A stretch of 64,000 nt of DNA from Butyrivibrio proteoclasticus P6B7 (GCF_000622085.1 NZ_JHWL01000009.1:1-64000); one strand, 5' to 3'; shown: positions 32,190-42,653, counted from the first letter of the stretch. The notes: generated by a model from the letters alone, not told the origin. Numbers and translations: made by a program.

Positions 32190-33656
32190 TTACTCTACAC
32201 CAAAGTATGCGTCAAAAATTCTTTTAGCGATAGGAACCGCATAACTTCCGCCACTTCCTGCGTTCTCAACGATGATAGTAACGCAGATCTCAGGGTCATC
32301 AGCTGGTGCAAATCCAGTAAACCAGGCATGTGAATCAGAATTGGAATTAAACTCCGCAGAGCCTGTCTTACCTGCTGCAGTATATGACAATCCCTTAAGC
32401 TTAGAAGCTGTTCCCTTTTCAACAACTGCCACCATCATTGAAGTAAGAATATCAGTCTCTTCCTTGGTCATAAGCCTCTTGTAAGTCTCGGGCTCAAAGC
32501 TTGCCACAGTCTTCTTATCCTCAGTAGTAACACTCTGAACCAGATATGGCTTCATCAAAACACCGCCATTAGCAATGGCACAGGTGATCATATTAAGGTG
32601 AATCGGTGACATTCCTGTAGTTCCCTGGCCAATGGAAAGCTGCATGATCTCACCCCTTGGAGTGTCCTGATCATAGGTTGCAGAGCTCTTTGTATAAGCG
32701 ATAGACAACGGAAGCTCCGAATTAAACATCAGTTCCTCAAGAGTCTGATTGAAGGTCTTCTGACTAACAGACAGACCAATATTAGCAAATGAGGTATTAC
32801 AGGACTTGGCAAAAGAGGTAATAAAGTCAACACCACCGTGATTCTCACCGTGGTAACAGGAAATCACGTCCTCTCCATCCTTGAATTTACCATTGCAGCT
32901 ATACTTATAGCCAGAATAGTCATTGTTATTATCTCTAAGATAAGCAAGGGCTGTGATGATCTTAAAGGTTGATCCAGGTGGATATAACCCTTGGGTTGCT
33001 CTATTAAGAAGCTGAGCATCTCCGGAATCATCAGCAAGCATCTTGTCCCACTCCTGAGCTATATAGTTAGGGTCAAAGTCAGGCTTGGAAACCATAGCCA
33101 GGATTTCTCCTGTCTTGGGGTTAGATACAATGATAGCTCCCTTTCTGGCAGAAAGCGCATTATATGCCACCTCCTGAAGAGTAACATCAAGAGTAGTGGT
33201 TACTGTATCTCCAGGATACTTATGGCCTTCAGCATCAAACTTAACTTTTGTAGCAAGCTCTGCTCCTGAATTGATCAGATAGTAATTGGCTGAAGCCTCG
33301 ATTCCAGCCTTACCATTAGAAGCATAACCTACAACATGGGCAAATTCCTTGCCATAAGGATAAACTCTTTTATCCTTGCCGTCAGAGCCTTCCTCAGTAT
33401 AAGCAAGCACATCTCCATTTCTTGAAAGGATCTTACCTCTGCTATTCTGAGCAAGAAGAATCTGCTGTCTCTTGTTGTAGTTGTTGTTCATAAGTGTCTG
33501 TCTGTTAACATAGGAATAACGGGCAATGTAGAACAACATAGCTGCAAACAACACTATATAAAAGCCGCTGATAACAAGAATCGGATAGGATTTAATCTTT
33601 TTCTTAGGCTTTTTCTCTTTTCCCTTATCTCTGTCTAACTCTTCCCTCATCTTCAA
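32190..33656 (-). CDS. Class B penicillin-binding protein (PbpA/FtsI-like transpeptidase)
   Basis: A 488-residue protein: short cytoplasmic basic tail, one membrane helix (about 24-45), a dimerisation domain and the transpeptidase domain with PPGSTFKI (SxxK), SCNTSF (SxN) and KTGSAEFN (KTG). It cross-links peptidoglycan outside the membrane. Its start overlaps the FtsW/RodA gene, its cognate polymerase. Compact size and pairing suit the PbpA type found in Gram-positive bacteria. Confidence 0.93.
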   Translation of the reverse strand: MKMREELDRDKGKEKKPKKKIKSYPILVISGFYIVLFAAMLFYIARYSYVNRQTLMNNNYNKRQQILLAQNSRGKILSRNGDVLAYTEEGSDGKDKRVYPYGKEFAHVVGYASNGKAGIEASANYYLINSGAELATKVKFDAEGHKYPGDTVTTTLDVTLQEVAYNALSARKGAIIVSNPKTGEILAMVSKPDFDPNYIAQEWDKMLADDSGDAQLLNRATQGLYPPGSTFKIITALAYLRDNNNDYSGYKYSCNGKFKDGEDVISCYHGENHGGVDFITSFAKSCNTSFANIGLSVSQKTFNQTLEELMFNSELPLSIAYTKSSATYDQDTPRGEIMQLSIGQGTTGMSPIHLNMITCAIANGGVLMKPYLVQSVTTEDKKTVASFEPETYKRLMTKEETDILTSMMVAVVEKGTASKLKGLSYTAAGKTGSAEFNSNSDSHAWFTGFAPADDPEICVTIIVENAGSGGSYAVPIAKRIFDAYFGVE

Positions 33657-35007
33657 AACTTCTTCTCTCCTGCATCATCTTGCGATGTTTCTCAATTGCG
33701 ATATTTCTTTCATCCACCCTGATCATGTAAATGCCTTCAACGATCATAAGAAGGAGGATGGTCACAAACACTGACGTTCCGCCATAACTAACAAGGGGAA
33801 GTGTTACACCTGTAAGAGGTATAAACTTAGATCCTCCGCCGATAGTCAGAAACGTCTGGAAAATATAGGCTACGCCGGCTCCCGAAGCAATAAGCCTATA
33901 GTACTTATCCTTGATAAAGTAACTGGTCTGCATAATTGCCACAAAAGTGCTGATGCAGACAAGGGTCATAAGAATAGCAAATATAACTCCAAATTCCTCT
34001 GCTATTGCTGAGAAAATGAAATCCTGCTCAACGTATGGAATTGAGCTTGGCATTCCGCCATAAAGGCCAAGGCCAAACCAGCCACCACTACTGATTCCAA
34101 ACAAAGACTGGGACAGCTGATAGCCTGTGCCCTCAATATCACCAAAGGGGTCACGCCACGCTGCAACTCTGACCTGAATATGTCTAAAGAGCTTGTAGGC
34201 TACAACACTGGCGAAGGCGCCAAAGAAAAGCCCAAGAACAAGATATCCAATATTCTCAGTAGAAATATAGATCATTGCCAAATAGATTATAAAGAAAATA
34301 AGAGCACTTCCAAGATCTTTGGAAAGTACCAGAATTATTACGTGAACTGCCGCCACAATAGATGCTAGAAACAGCTCCCAAATACTCTCCGCCTTGTAAA
34401 GCGCGCCTGCCATGAAGAACAGGAAAACGATCTTAACAAACTCAGAGGGCTGGAAGGTAATTCCCGCAATCGTATATGCAATCTTAGAGCCATTAGTTGT
34501 AGCACCCAGTAAAAGAACTACTCCAATAGCCGCAATACCTATAGCCGCATAGGCCCAGGTAAATCGCTTAAGAAGGTTGTACCTGAAAATAGCTGCAGGA
34601 ATAAAGAATCCCACAATAAAAGAAAAAGTAATGATAAAGAACTGCTTAACAGCCTTATCATAGGAAATTCTGGTAAGGATTATCATGCTGATGCTAAGAA
34701 GCATGCAGGCATTGTTGATAATAAGCTTATTACCGTCAGGATAGATAATGTAAAACAGTACAACGATGGATACAAAAATCAGTATCTGAAAACCAAAGAA
34801 AAACAGATACTTGGCCTTTCCTGTTCTTGCAATTATCTCTATAAAGCAGGCAATCTGCATACCAAAAATAAGAATAACCTGGCTTATATATAATACTTTA
34901 TTCTGATCCTCATTCTTGTGCCTAAAACTTAAGAAAGCCTCTAAAGTATAAACAAAAAGAATAAGCGGAATCACAAATTTAGCAATCTCTGTAACGTATA
35001 ATTCCAT
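33625..35007 (-). CDS. FtsW/RodA/SpoVE family glycosyltransferase
   Basis: A 460-residue, ten-helix SEDS protein. FQPSEFVKIVFLFFMAG, KDLGSALIFFIIYL, GYQLSQSLFGISSGGWFGLG and LPLVSYGGTSVF are hallmark segments. It polymerises glycan strands from lipid II. It overlaps the class B PBP gene and starts within the stop codon region of the U32 peptidase gene (TAATG), so the three are coupled. Division versus elongation role cannot be told from sequence alone. Confidence 0.93.
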   Translation of the reverse strand: MELYVTEIAKFVIPLILFVYTLEAFLSFRHKNEDQNKVLYISQVILIFGMQIACFIEIIARTGKAKYLFFFGFQILIFVSIVVLFYIIYPDGNKLIINNACMLLSISMIILTRISYDKAVKQFFIITFSFIVGFFIPAAIFRYNLLKRFTWAYAAIGIAAIGVVLLLGATTNGSKIAYTIAGITFQPSEFVKIVFLFFMAGALYKAESIWELFLASIVAAVHVIILVLSKDLGSALIFFIIYLAMIYISTENIGYLVLGLFFGAFASVVAYKLFRHIQVRVAAWRDPFGDIEGTGYQLSQSLFGISSGGWFGLGLYGGMPSSIPYVEQDFIFSAIAEEFGVIFAILMTLVCISTFVAIMQTSYFIKDKYYRLIASGAGVAYIFQTFLTIGGGSKFIPLTGVTLPLVSYGGTSVFVTILLLMIVEGIYMIRVDERNIAIEKHRKMMQERRSFEDEGRVRQR

Positions 35008-37316
35008 TATTCAACTCCGCGTTTATAGTGTCCTAAAGTGTACTTGCCATCGCAAAGTACCTGTGCATATTGTCTATCATCATCAATAAATGCAGAAAGA
35101 ACTGTGCCTGTTCCTTCTCCATCCTCTGTGGACAGATCAAGTCTTAAATGATCAAACAGTCCAGCGTCCCTGATCTCCCCAAGCTTCTTGTAAAGCATGG
35201 TTGGATGGGCATTCCAGATAACGTTGTAGCAGTTCCTGCAGTTAGTAGTAACAAAAATCTCATTGCTCATTCTGTCTAACATGCTGTATTTCTCAGTATG
35301 AAGCTCATGTAGCCTACCACTACACTTATCCATAGTCTTCTTAACGCAGCCTGCACTTATCATCATAGGAACCCTGCCATAAACCTCGTAGGATACCTTG
35401 ATGTCATAGTTCTTTTTGATGGCCTTAACCACGTCCTTGGCCTCATGAATGTTGAGCTCCAGAGGAACAGATATCTCTTTGACAAAAGAAATATCATCAC
35501 CAATCTCAAGAAGAAAACCCGCAGCGTCCTTGTTCCATACGTACATGGAATAATCAAGGATAACATCACCCTCAAAGCCAAGTTCCTTAAGGAATCCAAG
35601 CTGTTCAAGGTTCCTTACCAAAAGACCCTTGTAGCCGCGCTCTGCGATAGATCTGGCAATAGCCTCAATATCCCTGGTACCATCAAAGCGCTCAGTCCTT
35701 GTTACATAAGGAAGTGCCACGAACATATCCATATTGCTGCCAAAGGCTGACCGTTCACTGTCTGTTATTGAAAGGAACAGCGTACTATCTACGTATACTC
35801 TAAGTGTCTGTTCATGATCCTTGGCAAAAGAGCTAACTCTTTCAAGCTGCTTCTTAGTGTTAACCAGCACGTGGAAATCGGGACTGACCTTCTTTATCTC
35901 TCTTTCACCTGAAATCTTATTGACTGTAATGTCTCTATTTACAGACTCAGCAGCATTTCCTTTGTCTTTATCAGACTTGGAATCACTTTCCTCATGACCA
36001 TCTGCTCCAGCTACGCTACCGGAAGATAATCTCTCCTCCATCTTCTCGCAAAGAGCTCTTCTAAGCTCATTAAGCTCGCTGACAGGCATGAATATACCGC
36101 AGCCAGAAACACTATCGTCTATAATTACTGTGACATTGCCTGCTTCAAAAGGTGTGTTGCCAAGCTTCTCAATCTGCTTCTTAACGCTGTCCTCGTCCAT
36201 AGGGCGCTTCATGGCCTTAGTCACAATATTTCCTGTAACCTCTTCCTCAAAGGTCTGTCCATCTCTTCTTACTGTCATCTTAAGAAGAGCTTCCTGGCCC
36301 TCGATAAGCTTACAAAAAAGGTCGCACTTAATCTTCATTGTGCTACCAAGAAATCTGTCTCTTACCTTGGTAAGAATCTCCTCAGAAGTGGCATTATAGG
36401 CTGGAGATGAAATTGTTACCATCTCTCTTCCGTTATGTCTGTGATAATAACCGTCGCAGATGCCTGTTCTCTGATACAGACCCTCTAAGGTCTTAACGTC
36501 TTCCTTAGAAACCTTAAATTCACCCTCAGGATCAGCGTAGAATTTATCTATATATTTCCTGTAGATTGCTGTAACACCGGCAGAATACTCAGGCTTCTTC
36601 ATACGGCCTTCGATTTTAAAAGAGCTAAGTCCTGCCCTTATAAGCTCTGGGATAATATTAACAGTGCACATATCCTTAAGGCTAAGGGGATATGAAGCAT
36701 CCTGGCCATTGTAGCTGTAGGGAAGTCTGCAGGGCTGAGCACATCTGCCTCTGTTGCCACTTCTTTCTCCAACCATACTGCTAAACAGGCACATTCCAGA
36801 ATAGCAGTAGCACATAGCACCGTGAATGAAGGCTTCTACCTCTATGTCGGCCTTCTCTCTAATATCCTGCATTTCCTGAAGACTAAGCTCTCTTGCAGGA
36901 ACTACGCGGCAACAGCCCAGCTCTTTGAGCAGCTTGGCACCATTAACGCCAGTCACTGTCTGCTGGGTGCTGGCATGAACCTCTACGCCTGGGAATTCAT
37001 CTCTTATGAATCTCATAACACCAAAGTCCTGGACAATGACTCCATCAAGGCCCTTCTGGGCATATGGAAGCATAAAATCATAAAGCTGGTTAAATTCTCG
37101 TTCTTTAACCAGCGTGTTAACTGTCATATAAATCTTCTTGTGGTGTAAATGTGCATAAGAAATAGCGTCCAGAACCTGCTGTGTGTCGAAATTGTCAGCA
37201 TATGCTCTGGCGCCAAATTTGGATCCGCCAAGATAAACAGCGTCAGCACCTGCGTTGAATGCTCCCACCATTGTTTCATAGCCCCCTGCAGGAGCCAGTA
37301 ATTCAACTCTATTCAT
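35007..37316 (-). CDS. U32 family peptidase (DUF3656-containing)
   Basis: About 769 residues. N-terminal MNRVELLAPAGGYETMVGAF, HASTQQTVTG and the conserved cysteine cluster EAFIHGAMCYCYSGMC...GRCAQPCR mark peptidase family U32; a second part with C...CRNCYNVIW is seen near the end. Relatives such as RlhA/TrhP act in RNA hydroxylation, so 'peptidase' may be only a name. The ATG at 37316 follows GAGGA; a terminator hairpin sits directly upstream of it. Confidence 0.9.
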   Translation of the reverse strand: MNRVELLAPAGGYETMVGAFNAGADAVYLGGSKFGARAYADNFDTQQVLDAISYAHLHHKKIYMTVNTLVKEREFNQLYDFMLPYAQKGLDGVIVQDFGVMRFIRDEFPGVEVHASTQQTVTGVNGAKLLKELGCCRVVPARELSLQEMQDIREKADIEVEAFIHGAMCYCYSGMCLFSSMVGERSGNRGRCAQPCRLPYSYNGQDASYPLSLKDMCTVNIIPELIRAGLSSFKIEGRMKKPEYSAGVTAIYRKYIDKFYADPEGEFKVSKEDVKTLEGLYQRTGICDGYYHRHNGREMVTISSPAYNATSEEILTKVRDRFLGSTMKIKCDLFCKLIEGQEALLKMTVRRDGQTFEEEVTGNIVTKAMKRPMDEDSVKKQIEKLGNTPFEAGNVTVIIDDSVSGCGIFMPVSELNELRRALCEKMEERLSSGSVAGADGHEESDSKSDKDKGNAAESVNRDITVNKISGEREIKKVSPDFHVLVNTKKQLERVSSFAKDHEQTLRVYVDSTLFLSITDSERSAFGSNMDMFVALPYVTRTERFDGTRDIEAIARSIAERGYKGLLVRNLEQLGFLKELGFEGDVILDYSMYVWNKDAAGFLLEIGDDISFVKEISVPLELNIHEAKDVVKAIKKNYDIKVSYEVYGRVPMMISAGCVKKTMDKCSGRLHELHTEKYSMLDRMSNEIFVTTNCRNCYNVIWNAHPTMLYKKLGEIRDAGLFDHLRLDLSTEDGEGTGTVLSAFIDDDRQYAQVLCDGKYTLGHYKRGVE

Positions 37317-37326
37317 ATTCCTCATC

Positions 37327-37352
37327 AAAAGGGCTGTCATCACGACAGCCCT
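37327..37352 (-). terminator. Terminator between zapA and the U32 gene
   Basis: GGGCTGTC and GACAGCCC pair on the minus strand, followed by TTTTGATG. It ends only about 10 bases before the U32 start codon, so the U32 gene's ribosome binding site lies just after it. The U32-rodA-pbpA group must be expressed by read-through or a promoter hidden in zapA. Confidence 0.75.
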
Positions 37353-37360
37353 CATAGTGT

Positions 37361-37771
37361 TTATTTCTTGGCACTACCCTTAACCTGTGTCTCAAGCTGT
37401 ATGATCTTCTTGGAAGACTCATCAAGCTTGGTCTGAAGGTTCTTGCCATTCTTCTCAGTGTTCTCGAGCTTGATCTGTGTTGCAATAAGCTCGTGCTTAA
37501 TGTCGTATAGCTCCTTCTCCTTCTCGGAGATCTGCTCCTCCATCATCTCAATCTGCTTCTTAGCCTTGAAATAATCATCAGCAATATTGAGCTGTAAAAG
37601 AACGTTCTGAGTATCTACCGGTTGTCTCTTAAAGCCATCAATCTTGTTATATTCAGCTATCTTGTTGTTGATATAGGAAGCAACCTTCTGAAGGTACTCT
37701 TCACTCTCGTATCCACTTAATGTAAATACCTTACCCCCAATGATTACCTCGGTATCTGTCTTGGATGCCAT
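37361..37771 (-). CDS. zapA: Cell division protein ZapA
   Basis: A 136-residue protein with the ZapA N-terminal domain (TDTEVIIGGKVFTLSGYESE, YLQKVASYINNKI) and a long C-terminal coiled coil (about 70-130). ZapA cross-links FtsZ filaments at mid-cell. It lies downstream of ruvB. Confidence 0.88.
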   Translation of the reverse strand: MASKTDTEVIIGGKVFTLSGYESEEYLQKVASYINNKIAEYNKIDGFKRQPVDTQNVLLQLNIADDYFKAKKQIEMMEEQISEKEKELYDIKHELIATQIKLENTEKNGKNLQTKLDESSKKIIQLETQVKGSAKK

Positions 37772-37819
37772 ACGAATCCCCCTTACTCAAAACCAAACAA
37801 AATTCCTACTAGAATTCAA

Positions 37820-38851
37820 TTATATATCGGCACCACTGGGCATTTCAAGTCCCAAATGCCTATAGGCAAACTCAGTAACAACGCGCCCTCTGGGGGTTCT
37901 GTTAATGAAACCGTTCTTGATAAGGTAAGGTTCGTAAACGTCCTCGATGGTACCTGAATCCTCTGCGATGGCAGCTGCCAAAGTATCCAGTCCCACTGGG
38001 CCTCCGCCGAATTTGTGAATCATAGTCAAAAGAAGATTCCTGTCTGTATGGTCAAGTCCAAGCTTATCCACGTCCATAAGATCAAGAGCTGTAACTGCCA
38101 CATCCTTGGTGATAACGCCGTCGTACTTAACCTGGGCAAAGTCACGGACTCTCTTAAGGATTCTGTTGGCAAGACGGGGTGTTCCACGGCTTCTGCGGGC
38201 CATCTCTTTGGCACCCTCAGCATCCACTTCCACATCAAGGACGCCTGCGGACTGCATAATAATGGTGCTAAGCTCGTCCACATCGTAGAATTCCATTCTA
38301 TGTATCATGCCAAATCTGTCACGGAGAGGTGCTGAAAGCATACCTGCCCTTGTAGTTGCACCGATAAGGGTGAACTTAGGAAGGTCAAGCCTTATAGACC
38401 TGGCTGTTGGGCCCTTACCGATCATGATATCTATTGCATAGTCTTCCATAGCAGGATAAAGAACTTCCTCCACCTGCCTGTTAAGTCTGTGAATCTCATC
38501 TACAAAAAGAATATCGCCAGCCTTAAGGTTATTAAGAATAGCAGCCATATCACCAGGCTTCTCAATGGCTGGTCCGCTGGTGATCTTGATGTTAACGCCC
38601 ATCTCATTGGCTATGATTCCTGCAAGAGTGGTCTTACCAAGTCCTGGAGGGCCATAGAATAAAAGATGGTCAAGGCTGTCGCCTCTTTGCTTGGCTGCCT
38701 CAATATAAATCTTAAGGCTCTCTTTTATTTTCTTTTGACCAATATACGAATCAAGGCTCTTGGGACGAAGTGACCCTTCAACCTGAATGTCCTCTTTATT
38801 AAGATTGGTGTCAACGCCACGGGCGTTTGTTACGATTTTTCTCTTTTCCAT
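37820..38851 (-). CDS. ruvB: Holliday junction helicase RuvB
   Basis: A 343-residue AAA+ motor: [19 protein letters not shown], Walker [20 protein letters not shown], Walker [21 protein letters not shown], sensor GATTRAG and C-terminal winged helix [18 protein letters not shown]. With RuvA it moves Holliday junctions. It lies downstream of ruvA in the same operon, but a 79-base gap separates them. Confidence 0.97.
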   Translation of the reverse strand: MEKRKIVTNARGVDTNLNKEDIQVEGSLRPKSLDSYIGQKKIKESLKIYIEAAKQRGDSLDHLLFYGPPGLGKTTLAGIIANEMGVNIKITSGPAIEKPGDMAAILNNLKAGDILFVDEIHRLNRQVEEVLYPAMEDYAIDIMIGKGPTARSIRLDLPKFTLIGATTRAGMLSAPLRDRFGMIHRMEFYDVDELSTIIMQSAGVLDVEVDAEGAKEMARRSRGTPRLANRILKRVRDFAQVKYDGVITKDVAVTALDLMDVDKLGLDHTDRNLLLTMIHKFGGGPVGLDTLAAAIAEDSGTIEDVYEPYLIKNGFINRTPRGRVVTEFAYRHLGLEMPSGADI

Positions 38852-38930
38852 CTATGACCTCAAATGTTTCATTGTTTCAATCATGTTAATAATCCAATGT
38901 AATTCGAAACAGATTATTATATCTATCTGA

Positions 38931-39551
38931 TCAGAACATCTCTTTAAGAGCAAGCTTAAGAAGTGCCTCTGTGTCCTCTGCTGCATCCGGATTAGCTGAA
39001 AGAACCTTGCGGACAGCCTTAAGGGCATCGCCCTGATTGTAACCAAGGGCAACAAGCGCTGCCACAGCCTCATCTCTGGCAACATTGGCACCATCGCCAT
39101 CAAGATCAGCCACAGATACACTGGCTGTGCCCAGCATGTCATCTTCTGAAACCTTGATCTTGTCACGAAGTTCTAAGGTGATTCTCTCTGCAGTTTTCTT
39201 ACCAATTCCTGGTGCCTTGGAAATAGATGCGCTGTCACCTGCCATAATGGCAAATCTAAGGTCATCCGGTGACATCACAGACAGAATGGAAAGACCGCCC
39301 TTGGGGCCGATTCCATTGACAGTAATAAGCATTTTAAAAAGATTAAGCTCGTCCTTAGACAGAAATCCAAAGAGGTTGAAAGCATCCTCTTTGACATTAG
39401 TATAAGTGTATAGCTTAACGACCTCGCCAATCCCCGGCATGCGGTCGTAGGTAGATCCTGATATAGCAACGTTGATGCCAAAGCCGTTCACATCAACTAC
39501 GGCGTTGCCTTCCTCGATGCTCTCTAAAATTCCATTAACATATGCTATCAA
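38931..39551 (-). CDS. ruvA: Holliday junction DNA-binding protein RuvA
   Basis: About 206 residues. N-terminal OB fold IAYVNGILESIEEGNAVVDV, helix-hairpin-helix motifs LITVNGIGPKGGLSILSVM and ISKAPGIGKKTAERITLELR, and a C-terminal domain that touches RuvB. Translation appears to start at TTG (39551) preceded by GGAGGGGA, since the first conserved residues begin there. A hairpin with a T-run lies directly upstream of the ribosome binding site. Confidence 0.95.
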   Translation of the reverse strand: MIAYVNGILESIEEGNAVVDVNGFGINVAISGSTYDRMPGIGEVVKLYTYTNVKEDAFNLFGFLSKDELNLFKMLITVNGIGPKGGLSILSVMSPDDLRFAIMAGDSASISKAPGIGKKTAERITLELRDKIKVSEDDMLGTASVSVADLDGDGANVARDEAVAALVALGYNQGDALKAVRKVLSANPDAAEDTEALLKLALKEMF

Positions 39552-39566
39552 AGCATTCCCCTCCAA

Positions 39567-39601
39567 CAAAAATTCGTGTACCAAATATATGATACACGAA
39601 T
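39567..39601 (-). terminator. Terminator between a lipoprotein gene and ruvA
   Basis: ATTCGTGTA and TACACGAAT pair on the minus strand, followed by TTTTTG. It finishes about 16 bases before the ruvA start codon. Either ruvAB has a promoter within the previous gene and reads through, or the stem controls ruvA expression. Confidence 0.7.
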
Positions 39602-39613
39602 ATTTGTTTGGTT

Positions 39614-41095
39614 TCAATATGTAAGACCTAGTTCCTGCTTGCGCTCTTCGATCATATTATCGATGTCTTCGCCCTTGTGGATATCGTATCCTGCACCTGT
39701 CATGGTCTTCATGAACTCTCCATTTGGATCATAGAGATTATCTTCATCAACAGCTCCTGCTTCTGCATCCCAATAAATCATTCTTACATAGCAGTTTTCA
39801 AGCCAGGAGTCCTCATCAAAATAGTAGAATTCAAACTCAACGCCATCCCAGGTATCCTCATCAACTTCAATCTGGTGTTCATCTGCAAGAAATTCGCTGG
39901 CACTTATACATAAAACGCATCTATACAGGAATACATAATCCGCATTTTCATCCAAATAGCCATATCTATCCATATAGCCATAATATCCAACTCTTCCACC
40001 ATCTTTGGTGTGACCCAACTCGTCAATCTCTGCCCAGATCTTTTCGCCTTCTTCTGCGTAGTACTTTATCCTAAGGCCATCAGAGTACTCTTTTATCACG
40101 AAGTTATAATATCCCATGCCTGCAAGAATTCTAATGCACAGTTCATACTCTCCGTCATTACCGCAGTCAATATACTTATAGCTCTCTATGGCAGCATAAT
40201 CACTGTAGCAATTCTCATCTAATATATCGCAGATATCTTTAATTGACAGTTCTTTTCCCTCTTCGCACTTAAATCCTGAATACTCCCCCATCAGAGACTG
40301 TGGAACACAACACTTCGCCACTTGATATCCATTTAAAAAGCTAGTGTACATTCCAGTTGTATCTCTTTTATCCTCGATGTACTCATGATTAAAGGAACGA
40401 TTTATATTGTCCATGGTAATATCAGTAAACCAGAACAATTTATCTGGAAAAAGGGAGATATACTTGCCATACTTTTCATATGAATACTCTTCTACTATTG
40501 TAGCCTTATTATCTTCTATGGTGATCACATACCATGCTTTGGATGCTTCATCGGCTTCTTCATTTTCCTTGAAGCTAAACCAGGTAATAAAAGTCTCATA
40601 ATCTACAGGATAATAGGCGTTTGCAAGATATAAATCCGGGCCTCCCTGAACTTCATTAAGAGCATCAATATCCATCTCAACAAGGTTATTGTCTTTATCC
40701 ACCTCGTATATATGATTTTCGGAAGTAAACTCCTTCTCGTTATACATTGAACTAACTATCTCAAGCCAGCCATCATTATCAAAGTCCGTTACTGCATAGC
40801 ATACTCCGTCAAAAGAGCTATCTACTTCAGTTTCCCATACATCTCTATTATCATAGATTATCTGCCCCTGATCTATAACGCCAGAAGCCCCCGCTGAGTC
40901 ATCTGACTCCTCTGATGCACTGTCAGAAGCCTGATTTGATGCATCCTCAGATGAATCCACATCTGACGTTGCACCTGAAACAGCATCCACATCTTCAAAG
41001 CTACTGATAAAATCCTTGATTGATCCACATCCTGACAGTAATGTGGCTGATATAGTTGTTGCCATAAGGATGGCTATTATTGAATTTCTTTTCAT
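39614..41095 (-). CDS. Large lipoprotein with acidic linker
   Basis: About 493 residues. A lipobox (ATLLSGCGS) follows a basic start, then a Ser/Asp/Glu-rich linker to about residue 75, then conserved-looking segments WETEVDSSFDGVCYAVTDFD and NDGWLEIVSSMYN, reminiscent of Ca-binding FG-GAP/EF-type repeats. It should be anchored at the outer face of the membrane. I do not know its role. It is first in a row of four lipoprotein genes (last transcribed). Confidence 0.75.
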   Translation of the reverse strand: MKRNSIIAILMATTISATLLSGCGSIKDFISSFEDVDAVSGATSDVDSSEDASNQASDSASEESDDSAGASGVIDQGQIIYDNRDVWETEVDSSFDGVCYAVTDFDNDGWLEIVSSMYNEKEFTSENHIYEVDKDNNLVEMDIDALNEVQGGPDLYLANAYYPVDYETFITWFSFKENEEADEASKAWYVITIEDNKATIVEEYSYEKYGKYISLFPDKLFWFTDITMDNINRSFNHEYIEDKRDTTGMYTSFLNGYQVAKCCVPQSLMGEYSGFKCEEGKELSIKDICDILDENCYSDYAAIESYKYIDCGNDGEYELCIRILAGMGYYNFVIKEYSDGLRIKYYAEEGEKIWAEIDELGHTKDGGRVGYYGYMDRYGYLDENADYVFLYRCVLCISASEFLADEHQIEVDEDTWDGVEFEFYYFDEDSWLENCYVRMIYWDAEAGAVDEDNLYDPNGEFMKTMTGAGYDIHKGEDIDNMIEERKQELGLTY

Positions 41096-41151
41096 TATTT
41101 TTCTTTCCAAGTATATTTCGTATACGTATCGTCAATTGGTTCTAAACTAAC

Positions 41152-42129
41152 TCACTTAAGAGTATGTGGCTCAAAGCACTTATAGAGCACTTTCGCTGTG
41201 CCGCCACAGATATTTATTGCCAGGTACTTGTCGCCACAATTCCCTTCAACATAGCCCTTATAGTTATCATCAGGGCCATAGAATATTGATTTCTGAGTAA
41301 TATAAAGAAGCATATCGCTCTCATCACCATCGCGATGAGTAGTCCAGAACTCCACATATGGAGGATAGAATTCAAATTCCACCTTCTCCTCTCCGTCCTG
41401 AATTTCTGCCATAGGGAGTCTGTGCTCATCAAGATAAACTCTGATGGTCACAACATCCATATTATCTCTATAGTAGCTGTAGGTTCCAACAAAGTCCTTA
41501 AGATCAGGGTATCTGTGAATCCAATATTCATCGCTATCAGTCATTACGCTATCGCCATTGTTGTCGCATATATTAAGATGTAATGAACTGTCACCTACCT
41601 CAATAGTTCCAGTGTAATAATCTGAGTTATATTCAAGAACGCCATCACTTACATATGTGGCTGTTCCCTCATCGAAAACACTTCTATAGCTGTAAAGCTC
41701 ACAATAATAGGTACCATCCAGCTGCTTGATCAGATTACAATAAGCATATGGGATGTTGGTGCCCTGGTTGTCTTCATAAATACCGCTATAATCCAGCTTA
41801 CCATCATTAACCTCTTCATAGGTCAGATCTTCTTCAAAAAGCACCTCAACCCATGGATCATCAATAGTTGCCTCTCTGTAATCCAAAGAGAAATCATCCT
41901 CAGCTACATCTGCACTGTCTCCATCCGCTTCTTCATCATCCTCAGAAGTATTGTCCTCTGCAGATGAATCCTCCTCGGCGTTTTCCTCATCTATCTCACT
42001 ATCACTAACTTCAGCCGTACTCTGAGTATCACTTGCTTCATCAGAGTCCTCTCGCAGGTTAAAAGAAACACAGCCAGATAAAGCCATGGTCGCAGCCAAT
42101 ATTATTGCAATTACACTTTTTCTTTTCAT
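41152..42129 (-). CDS. Lipoprotein with acidic linker
   Basis: 325 residues with MALSGCVSF as lipobox, an Asp/Glu/Ser-rich linker (about 25-80) and a mature domain of beta-rich type including SSLHLNICDNNGDSVMTD, which looks like an EF-hand-like calcium loop. Exported, function unknown. It sits between two other lipoprotein genes. Confidence 0.75.
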   Translation of the reverse strand: MKRKSVIAIILAATMALSGCVSFNLREDSDEASDTQSTAEVSDSEIDEENAEEDSSAEDNTSEDDEEADGDSADVAEDDFSLDYREATIDDPWVEVLFEEDLTYEEVNDGKLDYSGIYEDNQGTNIPYAYCNLIKQLDGTYYCELYSYRSVFDEGTATYVSDGVLEYNSDYYTGTIEVGDSSLHLNICDNNGDSVMTDSDEYWIHRYPDLKDFVGTYSYYRDNMDVVTIRVYLDEHRLPMAEIQDGEEKVEFEFYPPYVEFWTTHRDGDESDMLLYITQKSIFYGPDDNYKGYVEGNCGDKYLAINICGGTAKVLYKCFEPHTLK

Positions 42130-42148
42130 ACTAATATCATCCTTCCAC

Positions 42149-42607
42149 TTACATAGTACAGATCCAGAATCTTATAACATTCCCATCAAGCCACATTCTG
42201 CCTGTAAATCCATCCGGCATATAATCTTTAGAAAAGTCCTCTGAATACTGCCAGTCGCCCTTCCTCTCAGTGATGGTCCTTACTTCAAACTCGTATTTTT
42301 CATCCTCAGTCCACACATAGCTGCTCTCATACTTTTCCGCCATTTCATCAGAAAGAACTATGTATCCCTGATAGATATAGTCAGAAGGTCCCACAGCCAG
42401 CCTATCATTTCCCGCAGGAACGATCTGCTCAAACTCAGTGCTCTCGATACCCTCAAGGTCAGGAAACAGCTTTTTTGCCAGATCCACCTCATCAATCAGC
42501 ACAACCTTATCGTTGCTGTGGTCAGCCTTTCCAGTACTTCCACCGGCACATGCACTAAGTGCAAGACACGCAACTGCCATGCATAAAAGAACTTTCAATT
42601 TTTTCAT
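42149..42607 (-). CDS. Small lipoprotein
   Basis: 152 residues; signal sequence ends LALSACAGG (lipobox LSAC). The mature part includes LFPDLEGIESTEFEQIVPAG and KYEFEVRTITERKGDWQYSE. I do not recognise the fold. It is spaced closely between the two neighbouring lipoprotein genes, so all four are likely one transcript. Confidence 0.75.
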   Translation of the reverse strand: MKKLKVLLCMAVACLALSACAGGSTGKADHSNDKVVLIDEVDLAKKLFPDLEGIESTEFEQIVPAGNDRLAVGPSDYIYQGYIVLSDEMAEKYESSYVWTEDEKYEFEVRTITERKGDWQYSEDFSKDYMPDGFTGRMWLDGNVIRFWICTM

Positions 42608-42653
42608 AACACATCCTCCTTTGACACACCATTTCCGCCTTCAAGAGCCAGAC

